A stretch of 31,018 nt of DNA from an uncultured Erysipelotrichaceae bacterium (GTDB taxonomy: Bacteria > Bacillota_I > Bacilli_A > Erysipelotrichales > Erysipelotrichaceae), in assembly GCA_934725085.1 (NCBI GenBank), contig CAKVAL010000020.1, forward strand, positions 1 to 31,018. The letters are read 5' to 3'. This document shows, piece by piece, positions 8,082 to 14,546 of this stretch (its first letter is position 1; the number at the start of each line of letters is the position of its first letter). A program made the position numbers and the translations under genes. The notes under the pieces are model-generated. The model had not been told where the DNA came from. It searched no databases and saw nothing but the letters and a program-made list of their open reading frames with translations.

Positions 8082-9020
8082 TTATTTATGAATTACAGTA
8101 CCAGTCTCGCCCTTTAATGCAGCCTTCGCTTTTTCAAGAGAAGTGATTAATGCTTGACCGTTTTCTGTATTTTCAACATATTCTAGACAAGCTTCTACTT
8201 TTGGTAGCATACTACCTGGGGCGAAGTGTCCTTCAGAAATATATTGTTTAGCCTCAGCTACAGTCATTTCAGCTAAAGCTTTTTGGTCAGGTTTATTAAA
8301 GTTGATGCAAACGCGATCAACAGCTGTTAAGATTACAAGCATATCTGCATGTAAATCTAAAGCAAGTTTTGATGATGCTCTATCCTTATCGATAACTGAT
8401 GCAACACCTTCGTATCCATCATCAGATTCAACAACTGGGATACCACCACCACCAACAGTAACAGTTACAAATCCTGCTTCTGTTAGCTTTTCAACTACAT
8501 CTAATTCAACAATTCTAACTGGTTTTGGAGAAGGTACAACTCTACGCCATCCTCTACCAGCATCTTCTTTAAAGATGTAACCTTTTTCAGCCATGATAGC
8601 TTTTGCATCTTCTTCAGAATAGAAAGCACCAATTGGCTTAGTAGGATTTTCGAATGCCTTATCGTTCTTATCAACGACAACTTGTGTAACCACTGTTACA
8701 CATTCTCTGTTTAAATGACGCTTATTTAATTCACGTCCAATTGCTTGTTGTAAATGATAACCAATGTAGCCTTGAGTCATAGCACCACATTCTGGGAATG
8801 GCATAGCTGGAGTCTTACCGCCGTTGTTAGCAGAATATTCCATAGCTAAGTTAATCATACCAACTTGTGGACCATTACCGTGACCTACGATAACATCGTA
8901 TCCTTCTTCGACTAAGTCTACGATTGTTGTAGCAGTGTTTTTAACTAGAGCTAATTGCTCTTCAGGGGTATTGCCTAAAGCATTACCCCCAAGAGCGATT
9001 ACTAATCTTTTTTTAGCCAT
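8082..9020 (-). CDS. arcC: Carbamate kinase
   Basis: Transfers the phosphate of carbamoyl phosphate to ADP, the ATP-yielding last step of the arginine deiminase pathway. 312 residues, normal length, amino acid kinase fold. Motifs: ALGGNALG at the N-terminus, GHGNGPQVG near residue 48, TVTVGGGGIPVV near residue 194, and LTAVDRVCINF, and the C-terminal APGSMLPKVEACLEY. The start codon lies two bases after the arcB stop and has no clear ribosome site of its own, so it probably depends on ribosomes finishing arcB. Confidence 0.97.
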   Translation of the reverse strand: MAKKRLVIALGGNALGNTPEEQLALVKNTATTIVDLVEEGYDVIVGHGNGPQVGMINLAMEYSANNGGKTPAMPFPECGAMTQGYIGYHLQQAIGRELNKRHLNRECVTVVTQVVVDKNDKAFENPTKPIGAFYSEEDAKAIMAEKGYIFKEDAGRGWRRVVPSPKPVRIVELDVVEKLTEAGFVTVTVGGGGIPVVESDDGYEGVASVIDKDRASSKLALDLHADMLVILTAVDRVCINFNKPDQKALAEMTVAEAKQYISEGHFAPGSMLPKVEACLEYVENTENGQALITSLEKAKAALKGETGTVIHK

Positions 9021-9022
9021 TA

Positions 9023-10015
9023 TTATTTAAGAGTTGCATACATAACAGCCTTGATTGTATGCATTCTGTTTTCAGCTTCGTCGAAGACCTTAGATTGTTT
9101 AGATTCAAATACTTCATCTGAAACTTCCATCTCTGTCAAGCCGAACTTGTCATAGATATCCTTACCGATTGTAGTCTTTAAGTCATGGAATGAAGGTAAG
9201 CAGTGCATGAAGATTGCTTCTGGATCTGCATTAGCCATAACCTTAGCATTAACTTGATAAGGAGATAATAACTTAATTCTTTCTTCCCAAACTGAATCAG
9301 GTTCACCCATTGATACCCAAATATCAGTATAGATTACATGAGCACCCTTAGTTGCAGCTTCAACATCTTCAGTTAATGTAACTGTAGAACCATGTTCAGC
9401 AGCAAGCTTCTTGCATTCTTCAACAAGTTCAGGGTTTGGCATTTGCTTAGCTGGACCACAAGCAGTGAAGTTTACACCTAACTTAGCACAAACAACCATT
9501 AATGAGTTACCAACGTTGTTACCAGCATCACCCATGAATACAAAGTTTAAGCCCTTTAATCTACCGAAGTTTTCTTCGATTGTTAACATATCAGCTAACA
9601 TTTGAGTTGGGTGGAATTCAGTTGTTAAACCGTTCCAAACTGGTACACCAGCGTTTTCAGCTAATTCTTCTACGATGCTTTGAGCGAAACCACGGTATTC
9701 GATACCATCGTACATTCTACCTAATACTCTAGCAGTATCTTCGATAGATTCTTTCTTACCCATTTGAGAAGAACCTGGATCTAGGTAAGTTACACCCATA
9801 CCTAAGTCACGTCCTGCAACTTCGAATGAACATCTAGTTCTTGTTGAAGTCTTTTCGAACAATAATACAATGTTCTTACCTGCAAGATACTTATGAGGTG
9901 TGTTAGTTAATTTTAAGTTTTTGAATTCTTTTGATAATTTAATTAGATATTCGATTTCTTCTGTAGTGAAATCTAGCAATTTTAAGAAATTGCGTCCGCT
10001 TAAGTTTACTGGCAT
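9023..10015 (-). CDS. arcB: Ornithine carbamoyltransferase (catabolic)
   Basis: In this operon it runs in the phosphorolytic direction: citrulline plus phosphate to ornithine and carbamoyl phosphate. 330 residues. The carbamoyl phosphate site STRTRCSFE lies near residue 55, with FHPTQMLAD near residue 132, the ornithine site (MGDAGNNVGNS), and the catalytic cysteine loop HCLPSFHD near residue 272. It has a good ribosome site (AAAGGAG). The catabolic assignment comes from the operon, not from sequence alone. Confidence 0.97.
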   Translation of the reverse strand: MPVNLSGRNFLKLLDFTTEEIEYLIKLSKEFKNLKLTNTPHKYLAGKNIVLLFEKTSTRTRCSFEVAGRDLGMGVTYLDPGSSQMGKKESIEDTARVLGRMYDGIEYRGFAQSIVEELAENAGVPVWNGLTTEFHPTQMLADMLTIEENFGRLKGLNFVFMGDAGNNVGNSLMVVCAKLGVNFTACGPAKQMPNPELVEECKKLAAEHGSTVTLTEDVEAATKGAHVIYTDIWVSMGEPDSVWEERIKLLSPYQVNAKVMANADPEAIFMHCLPSFHDLKTTIGKDIYDKFGLTEMEVSDEVFESKQSKVFDEAENRMHTIKAVMYATLK

Positions 10016-10057
10016 AATTTAATCTCCTTTAAATAATAATGTTTTTAATTTTTTTAA

Positions 10058-11284
10058 TTAGTCCTCACGGATTAGAGGCATTGACATACATCTAGGGCCT
10101 CCACGACCTCTTGATAATTCAGCACTTGGCATAGTTAATACCTTTAAGCCATAGTTACGTAATACTTCGTTGGTTACATCGTTTCTTTCATAACATACAA
10201 TAACACCTGGAGCGATACATAATGTGTTAGAACCATCATTCCATTGTTCTCTATCAGCTGCGATTGGGTCGCCACCACCACATTGGATTAGAGTAACCTT
10301 TTCAACACCTAATGCTTCTGCTAGAACTGTTTCTAGTTCAGTAGTCATCTTTTCAACCTTGATAGTACCTTCAGCTTCACCCTTAGTAATCTTAAATACT
10401 TCTAGAGGTCCTAAGATTCCTGGGTGGATAGTGAACTTATCAACATCGATTTGTGTAAATACTGTATCTAAGTGCATGAATGCTCTTGATACTGGGATAT
10501 TGAATGCTAAGATAGTTTCAATCTTGCAATCAGGATTAGCAAATACCTTATGAGCAAATAGATCGATTGCATCTGGTTCTGTACGTTGAGAAATACCGAT
10601 AGCTAATGTAGTTTCATTTAAGTTAAGGATATCGCCACCTTCGATGTGGAATGGATCATACCTATCATACCACTTGCTTACAAGACCCTTGAAATCTGGA
10701 TGGTAATCGAATACATATTCAGCATAGATTGTTTCTCTATTTCTTGTTTCAGAATACATCTTGTTTAGAGATACACCATCACCAACTGAACCAAATGGGT
10801 CACGAGTGAAGTATAGGTTAGGCATTGGTTTAACAAGCATCTTGTTACCGCCATCAACTAAGTCAACTAAAGAGTTATTAACATCATAATCGATTTCAGC
10901 AAGGTTAACACCTTCCATAGTCTTTAATACTAATTCCTTATTGTCTTCAATCTTGTTATAGAAATCGAACAACATTTTGTGCCAATGTTCAGTCTTGATG
11001 TTAGCTTCGCTAATGAATTGGTGTAAGAATTTTTCCCTAACAGATGAATCAGCATCAAATACTTCAGCAACTAAATCTTCTAGGTAAACTACTTCAACAC
11101 CATTGTCCCTTAAAATTTTAGCAAATGCATCGTGTTCTTCTTGAGCAACCTTTAAGAATGGAATATCGTCGAATAATAATTCGCCAAGTGTATCTGGTGT
11201 AAGATTTAATAATTCTTTACCAGGTCTGTGTAATAATACTTTTTTTAGTGGTTTAATTTCACTAGTTACATGAATACCTTTCAT
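10058..11284 (-). CDS. arcA: Arginine deiminase
   Basis: Hydrolyses arginine to citrulline and ammonia, the first step of the pathway; cytoplasmic. About 408 residues, as usual. Visible family features: KKVLLHRPGKELLNL at the N-terminus, LFDDIPFL, the FTRDPF segment, HIEGGDIL, the HLDTVF histidine, and the catalytic cysteine in GRGGPRCMSMPL at the end. A GTG at 11324-11326 would extend the protein by 14 basic residues, but family proteins begin at MKGIHV, so I use the ATG at 11284. GAGGT lies 12 bases upstream, a long spacing. First gene of the arc operon; about 237 bases of structured leader precede it. Confidence 0.97.
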   Translation of the reverse strand: MKGIHVTSEIKPLKKVLLHRPGKELLNLTPDTLGELLFDDIPFLKVAQEEHDAFAKILRDNGVEVVYLEDLVAEVFDADSSVREKFLHQFISEANIKTEHWHKMLFDFYNKIEDNKELVLKTMEGVNLAEIDYDVNNSLVDLVDGGNKMLVKPMPNLYFTRDPFGSVGDGVSLNKMYSETRNRETIYAEYVFDYHPDFKGLVSKWYDRYDPFHIEGGDILNLNETTLAIGISQRTEPDAIDLFAHKVFANPDCKIETILAFNIPVSRAFMHLDTVFTQIDVDKFTIHPGILGPLEVFKITKGEAEGTIKVEKMTTELETVLAEALGVEKVTLIQCGGGDPIAADREQWNDGSNTLCIAPGVIVCYERNDVTNEVLRNYGLKVLTMPSAELSRGRGGPRCMSMPLIRED

Positions 11285-11360
11285 TTTTAATTTTTTACCT
11301 CTCACTATTCTTTTTTTGAAAATCACTGCGTCGGGTGTTAAGCGCTAGCGCCCTATGCTA

Positions 11361-11395
11361 CAAGATATAATGTTCGCGACCAATATATCTTGTTA
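11361..11395 (-). promoter_or_regulatory. Second hairpin of the arcA leader
   Basis: ACAAGATATA and TATATCTTGT form a perfect 10-base stem around a 14-base loop, downstream of the leader terminator and upstream of arcA. A 10-base palindrome GCGCTAGCGC follows at about 11343-11352. There is no T tail, so these are more likely RNA structures that affect stability, processing or arcA translation than terminators. Function unknown. Confidence 0.45.
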
Positions 11396-11408
11396 TTTCC
11401 TTTTTTAT

Positions 11409-11477
11409 AAAAAAAGCACATCGATTTATAGGAAATCCTTTAAAAGTTATAGAAATACTTCCCTAATATCGTGTGCT
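11409..11477 (-). terminator. Leader terminator (attenuator) upstream of arcA
   Basis: On the minus strand AGCACACGAT (from 11477) pairs with ATCGaTGTGCT (ending 11415), extended inside by TAGGgAA with TTTCCTA, and is followed by a run of seven Ts. This is a full Rho-independent terminator between the arc promoter and arcA, about 125 bases before the arcA start, with no gene ending before it. It therefore looks like an attenuator. Its 5' arm is coding sequence of the small arginine-rich ORF at 11463-11519. Confidence 0.75.
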
Positions 11478-11519
11478 GTTTTTAGCTATTTCATGTAAAT
11501 AAATACGCCTGTTCCTCAT
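11463..11519 (-). CDS. Arginine-rich leader peptide of the arc operon (candidate)
   Basis: An 18-codon ORF, MRNRRIYLHEIAKNSTRY, begins about two bases after the predicted transcription start. Codons 2 and 4 are AGG, codon 5 is CGT and codon 17 is CGA, so four of 18 residues are arginine in a leader of an arginine-degrading operon. Codons 15-18 are the 5' arm of the terminator stem and the TAG stop lies in its inner stem, so a ribosome reaching the stop would prevent the terminator forming. There is no Shine-Dalgarno sequence, but several genes here appear leaderless. Seen directly: the ORF and its overlap with the hairpin. Inferred: that it is translated and senses charged tRNA-Arg or a related ligand. 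Confidence 0.5.
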   Translation of the reverse strand: MRNRRIYLHEIAKNSTRY

Positions 11520-11527
11520 ATGTCTAT

Positions 11528-11555
11528 ATAATACCATTCCCCTAAATTTTTGCAA
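11528..11555 (-). promoter_or_regulatory. arc operon promoter
   Basis: On the minus strand TTGCAA (11550-11555) is followed by TATTAT (11528-11533) after 16 bases, or by ATTATA after 17. The start of transcription would be near 11521. It is the only good promoter I see upstream of the leader ORF and terminator. Confidence 0.6.
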
Positions 11556-11565
11556 GCGTTTACAT
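11550..11565. promoter_or_regulatory. cre site (CcpA binding) on the arc promoter
   Basis: TGCAAGCGTTTACA (11551-11564), read on the other strand as TGTAAACGCTTGCA, matches the catabolite-responsive element consensus TGNAANCGNTNNCA. It covers the -35 box, where CcpA binding represses. This predicts lower arginine degradation when preferred sugars are present. Confidence 0.75.
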
Positions 11566-11613
11566 TCAACTTTTTTGTTAAAGAATTCTTGCTAAAAATC
11601 CCCATTTTTTAAC

Positions 11614-11645
11614 AATATTCAAAAAGTGCCCTAAAAATGAATATT
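11614..11645. promoter_or_regulatory. Candidate ArgR half-sites upstream of the arc promoter
   Basis: AATATTCA (11614-11621) and TGAATATT (11638-11645) form a perfect 8-base inverted repeat separated by 16 bases. TGAATATT resembles one half of the ARG box bound by ArgR/AhrC. The pair lies about 93-125 bases upstream of the predicted start, a place suited to an activator. The assignment is by motif only. Confidence 0.35.
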
Positions 11646-11673
11646 AAAATCCCATCAACTTGTTCAAATAAGT

Positions 11674-11890
11674 TTAAAAAAATTTTTTAATTTTTTTTAA
11701 AAAAAATTATTCACTTTTAAATATACATTTTTTTGTACTGATTTATAGTATTTTTTACTTAGACTTTATTTTTCGTATTTTACTTTTGTTTAACAAAACA
11801 AATGGATCACTAACAAAAATATAAGTCCATACATGCAATATTTTGCTTGTTAGTATTAAGCCAACTTTTGTCTAGAAAAGTAAAAAATCT
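11674..11890. other. A/T-tract intergenic DNA between arc and tRNA-Arg promoters
   Basis: This stretch holds no ORF that I can support. It begins with alternating runs of A and T (11674-11710), which would be strongly bent, and stays extremely AT-rich to the first tRNA promoter. It may act as an UP-like or curved upstream region for the divergent arc and tRNA promoters. Confidence 0.4.
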
Positions 11891-11891
11891 A

Positions 11892-11920
11892 TTGAAATTT
11901 ATCAATCACTATAGTAATAT
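11892..11920 (+). promoter_or_regulatory. Promoter of first tRNA-Arg
   Basis: TTGAAA (11892-11897), 17-base spacer, TAATAT (11915-11920), about 20 bases before the mature tRNA. Confidence 0.65.
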
Positions 11921-11939
11921 AGATATGCGTTAAGGAAAT

Positions 11940-12015
11940 GTCCTCGTAGCTCAGTGGATAGAGCATTCGCCTTCTAAGCGAACGGTCGGGCGTTCGAATC
12001 GCCCCGTGGACGCCA
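11940..12015 (+). tRNA. tRNA-Arg (anticodon UCU), copy 1
   Basis: 76 bases including an encoded CCA. D stem GCTC/GAGC, anticodon stem TTCGC/GCGAA with loop CTTCTAA (anticodon TCT), five-base variable region, T stem GGGCG/CGCCC with loop TTCGAAT. The acceptor stem GTCCTCG/CGTGGAC pairs at six of seven positions; position 5-68 is a T-T mismatch. It reads AGA and AGG. It has its own promoter and terminator. Confidence 0.97.
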
Positions 12016-12026
12016 CTTATTAAATT

Positions 12027-12051
12027 AATACCCAATTGGGTATTTTTTTTT
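12027..12051 (+). terminator. Terminator of first tRNA-Arg
   Basis: AATACCCAATTGGGTATT is a perfect palindrome followed by a run of nine Ts, 11 bases after the CCA end. Confidence 0.9.
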
Positions 12052-12107
12052 ATACTATTTAACTTGTGCATCATCAATAAACAATTTAAGATTTTTGTAA
12101 ATATATA

Positions 12108-12136
12108 TTGAAATATGTTGCCACATTTGGTATATT
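12108..12136 (+). promoter_or_regulatory. Promoter of second tRNA-Arg
   Basis: TTGAAA (12108-12113), 17-base spacer, TATATT (12131-12136), 17 bases before the mature tRNA. Confidence 0.7.
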
Positions 12137-12153
12137 AATTGAGTACACAAAAT

Positions 12154-12229
12154 GTCCTCGTAGCTCAGTGGATAGAGCATTCGCCTTCTAAGCGAACGGT
12201 CGGGCGTTCGAATCGCCCCGTGGACGCCA
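12154..12229 (+). tRNA. tRNA-Arg (anticodon UCU), copy 2
   Basis: Identical in sequence to the copy at 11940-12015, including the acceptor-stem T-T mismatch at position 5-68 and the encoded CCA. Separate promoter and terminator, so both copies are probably expressed. Confidence 0.97.
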
Positions 12230-12240
12230 CTTATTAAATT

Positions 12241-12264
12241 AATACCCAGTTGGGTATTTTTTTT
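12241..12264 (+). terminator. Terminator of second tRNA-Arg
   Basis: AATACCCAGTTGGGTATT hairpin followed by eight Ts; one base different from the terminator of the first copy. Confidence 0.9.
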
Positions 12265-12276
12265 ATTTCTATAATC

Positions 12277-12305
12277 AAAAAAAGCTATTCAACTTAATGA
12301 ATAGC
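12277..12305 (-). terminator. Terminator of the J-domain gene operon
   Basis: GCTATTCA (12284-12291) and TGAATAGC (12298-12305) form an 8-base stem; on the minus strand a T7 run follows. It lies seven bases past the J-domain gene stop. Confidence 0.85.
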
Positions 12306-12311
12306 CATACT

Positions 12312-12842
12312 TTATGTATTTCTAGTCTCAGTAACCTGGTTAGATTCATTAGGAACACTACCAAATATACTAAACGGTAAAGTAAGAAAACCAACACAAC
12401 CTCTAAGTAAAATCATAATAATCATATAAGTGATTATTAGTCTAAACAAAGAGAACCTAGGTCTTCTATAAGTCCTATAGTAATAATATTGGTTATTACC
12501 ATTATTATTAGTTCTATTAGTATTTTGGTAATACTGTTGTTGTTGAGCCTGCCTAAAAGCCTCCCTAAAGAACTCTTCAAATTCAGCATTATCATAATAT
12601 TGATAAGAACTCTGATAAGAAGAATTATTATAAGGATTACTATAAGCCTGCTGTTGACGATATTGATCAGGATTCTTAATCTGATCATATGCCGCATTAA
12701 CTTCCTTCATCTTTGCAGCAGCAGCCGCATCACCCGGATTTAAATCTGGATGATATTTCTTCGCCAACTTACGATAAGCCGCCTTTATTTCATCTTCACT
12801 TGCATCTCTTGAAACACCAAGAACTGTATATGGATCTTGCAC
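12312..12842 (-). CDS. J-domain membrane protein (DnaJ-like)
   Basis: 176-residue protein with an N-terminal J domain (residues about 3-62, with the HPD motif in KYHPDLNP) that would stimulate a DnaK-type ATPase. A glutamine-, asparagine- and tyrosine-rich linker follows, then one hydrophobic segment near residues 132-160 (ITYMIIMILLRGCVGFLTL). It lacks the zinc-finger and C-terminal domains of true DnaJ, so it is probably a membrane-anchored recruiter of DnaK and not the main chaperone. The start is a GTG placed three bases after the stop of the zinc-ribbon gene, suggesting coupled translation. The low-complexity middle may hinder database matches. Confidence 0.85.
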   Translation of the reverse strand: MQDPYTVLGVSRDASEDEIKAAYRKLAKKYHPDLNPGDAAAAAKMKEVNAAYDQIKNPDQYRQQQAYSNPYNNSSYQSSYQYYDNAEFEEFFREAFRQAQQQQYYQNTNRTNNNGNNQYYYYRTYRRPRFSLFRLIITYMIIMILLRGCVGFLTLPFSIFGSVPNESNQVTETRNT

Positions 12843-12845
12843 TTA

Positions 12846-13241
12846 TTAAGCCTTTCTATCAAACTTAGTACCACACTTATTACATGTAATAGTTATATTA
12901 CCAGACCCTCTAGGTACCCTTAGATGAGTCTTACAATTAGGACAATCAAAGAAACGATATTGTTTAGCTTGTTTTATACGAGTAATAATATATTTCTTCT
13001 TACTTTCATATTTATTAGACTCGCTTCTTCTTTTATAAACGTTCTTTGAAAACATTCTAAAATAGGTATAAACAATCAATACCCATATAATTATTGTAAC
13101 AATTAATCGTGCATAACCACGAAGAAATAAATTAACGACAATCAAAAAGATAACTAGATAAGATAAATCCCTACCTAACACATCAACACCATTACGGCCA
13201 TACATCACTTTATATAGCCAGTTTCTAATTTTATTTTTCAT
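12846..13241 (-). CDS. Small membrane protein with C-terminal zinc ribbon
   Basis: 131 residues. Two hydrophobic segments (about residues 27-60) are followed by a basic linker and a C-terminal zinc ribbon, with CPNC (DCPNCKTHLRVP) and CNKC (TCNKCGTKF) pairs about 20 residues apart. This arrangement next to a J-domain gene occurs in Bacillota, but no function is known to me. The pair with the J-domain gene suggests a membrane-bound chaperone-recruiting complex; that is inference. The ATG has no ribosome site and TATACT lies seven bases upstream (13249-13254), so it may be leaderless. Confidence 0.75.
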   Translation of the reverse strand: MKNKIRNWLYKVMYGRNGVDVLGRDLSYLVIFLIVVNLFLRGYARLIVTIIIWVLIVYTYFRMFSKNVYKRRSESNKYESKKKYIITRIKQAKQYRFFDCPNCKTHLRVPRGSGNITITCNKCGTKFDRKA

Positions 13242-13248
13242 AATAAAC

Positions 13249-13254
13249 AGTATA
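13249..13254 (-). promoter_or_regulatory. -10 box immediately before the zinc-ribbon gene
   Basis: TATACT on the minus strand, seven bases before the ATG at 13241; the -35 region (TTATTT) is weak. No Shine-Dalgarno sequence is present. Confidence 0.45.
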
Positions 13255-13313
13255 TGACTAATTTGTGAAAAATAACTGAATTTTTAATGCTTTAGCACAT
13301 TATTAGCATTATA

Positions 13314-13339
13314 AAAGGGGCAACCAAAGCTGTCCCTTT
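13314..13339 (-). terminator. Terminator after gap
   Basis: AAAGGGGCA (13314-13322) and TGTCCCTTT (13331-13339) pair over nine positions including one G-T. It lies about 30 bases beyond the gap stop codon. The T tail on the minus strand is short. Confidence 0.65.
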
Positions 13340-13368
13340 ATTAATATTTCTAAAAAGTTAATTAGCGA

Positions 13369-14436
13369 TTATAGGCTAGCTAAGTACTTAATAGTTCTTA
13401 CCATTTGAGATGTGTAAGAGTTTTCGTTATCATACCAAGAAACTACTTGAACTTGGTAAGTATCTTCATCAATCTTAGCAACCATTGTTTGGTTAGCATC
13501 GAATAATGAACCGAATCTCATACCAACGATATCGCTAGAAACTAGCTTTTCTTCAGTATAACCGAAAGATTCGTTAGCAGCAGCCTTCATAGCAGCATTG
13601 ATACCTTCAACAGTAACGTCAGTACCCTTAACTACAGCATGTAATAATGTTGTAGAACCTGTAGGAGTTGGAACTCTTTGAGCAGCACCGATTAACTTAC
13701 CGTTTAATTCAGGAATTACAAGACCGATAGCCTTAGCAGCACCTGTTGAGTTAGGAACGATATTAACAGCACCAGCTCTAGCTCTTTGAACATCACCCTT
13801 TCTTTGAGGACCGTCTAGAATCATTTGGTCACCAGTGTAAGCATGAACAGTAGTCATGATACCTGAAGAAATTGGAGCATAGTCATTTAATGCCTTAGCC
13901 ATAGGAGCTAAGCAGTTTGTTGTACAAGAAGCTGCAGAGATAACATGATCATCAGCAGTTAATGTTTCATGGTTTACATTGTAAACGATAGTTGGAAGAT
14001 CGTTACCAGCAGGAGCAGAAATAACAACTTTTCTAGCACCAGCCTTGATATGAGCTTCAGCCTTAGCCTTAGAAGTATAGAAACCTGTACATTCTAATAC
14101 TACATCTACATTTAATTCACCCCAAGGTAATTCTTCAGCCTTAGGATTAGCATAGATTGTAATTTCCTTACCATCAACAGTGATAGAACCAGGAACCTTT
14201 ACAGTCTTGCCATCTTCTTCCATAACTGCTTCCTTGTAATCTACAGTGTGCTTGTTTTCACCAAACTTACCACAGAAACCACCTTGAGCAGAATCATACT
14301 TTAATAAAGTAGCTAACATCTTAGGAGATGTTAAATCGTTGATAGCAACTACTTCATAACCTTCAGCATCAAACATTTGACGGAAAGCTAGACGACCGAT
14401 ACGGCCAAATCCATTAATCGCAACTTTAACAGCCAT
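13369..14436 (-). CDS. gap: Glyceraldehyde-3-phosphate dehydrogenase
   Basis: Glycolytic enzyme oxidising glyceraldehyde-3-phosphate to 1,3-bisphosphoglycerate. Motifs: the Rossmann start VAINGFGRIGRLAFRQM, AINDLTSP with the aspartate that favours NAD, the catalytic cysteine in SAASCTTNCLAP, the catalytic histidine in TTVHAYTGDQ, and SWYDNENSYTSQMVRT. At 355 residues it is about 20 longer than usual; the extra residues lie in the loop between GGFCGKF and DGKEI. The ATG at 14436 is chosen because AAGGAGG lies just upstream; an upstream in-frame start lies within the promoter region. Single-gene transcript. Confidence 0.97.
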   Translation of the reverse strand: MAVKVAINGFGRIGRLAFRQMFDAEGYEVVAINDLTSPKMLATLLKYDSAQGGFCGKFGENKHTVDYKEAVMEEDGKTVKVPGSITVDGKEITIYANPKAEELPWGELNVDVVLECTGFYTSKAKAEAHIKAGARKVVISAPAGNDLPTIVYNVNHETLTADDHVISAASCTTNCLAPMAKALNDYAPISSGIMTTVHAYTGDQMILDGPQRKGDVQRARAGAVNIVPNSTGAAKAIGLVIPELNGKLIGAAQRVPTPTGSTTLLHAVVKGTDVTVEGINAAMKAAANESFGYTEEKLVSSDIVGMRFGSLFDANQTMVAKIDEDTYQVQVVSWYDNENSYTSQMVRTIKYLASL

Positions 14437-14469
14437 TTTAAAAATTTCCTCCTTATAAATTGCACTAAT

Positions 14470-14475
14470 ATTATA
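14470..14475 (-). promoter_or_regulatory. -10 box of gap
   Basis: TATAAT on the minus strand 33 bases before the gap ATG, giving a leader of about 25 bases with a strong ribosome site. I find no clear -35 box at 17 bases. Confidence 0.4.
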
Positions 14476-14502
14476 CACTAAAACATAGCGTAATATACAC
14501 AA

Positions 14503-14532
14503 ATTAAAAGGCCACCTATATATAGATGACCT
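14503..14532 (-). terminator. Terminator of the lipoprotein gene
   Basis: On the minus strand AGGTCATCTA and TAGGTGGCCT pair with one mismatch, and TTTTAATTT follows. It lies 15 bases past the lipoprotein stop and separates it from the gap promoter. Confidence 0.7.
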
Positions 14533-14546
14533 AAAATTCAATTTAA

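Larger units (their letters stand above)
11936..12264 (+). repeat. Tandem duplication of a tRNA-Arg transcription unit
   Basis: Two units of about 115 bases (11936-12051 and 12150-12264) are identical through the tRNA and the spacer and differ by one base in the terminator loop (CAATTG versus CAGTTG). The promoters before them differ in sequence but both have TTGAAA with a 17-base spacer. The 98 bases between the units hold only the second promoter. This is a recent or gene-converted duplication. Confidence 0.85.

Noticed and set aside
11889..12077. A 62-residue ORF on the minus strand over the first tRNA-Arg
   Set aside because: It is the antisense of the tRNA and its terminator; the RSLRRRMLYPLSYED wording is the well-known false protein produced by reading tRNAs backwards.
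12437..12743. Isoleucine- and leucine-rich ORFs on both strands in the J-domain gene
   Set aside because: They are frame shadows of the asparagine/tyrosine/glutamine-rich linker; no ribosome site and repetitive composition.
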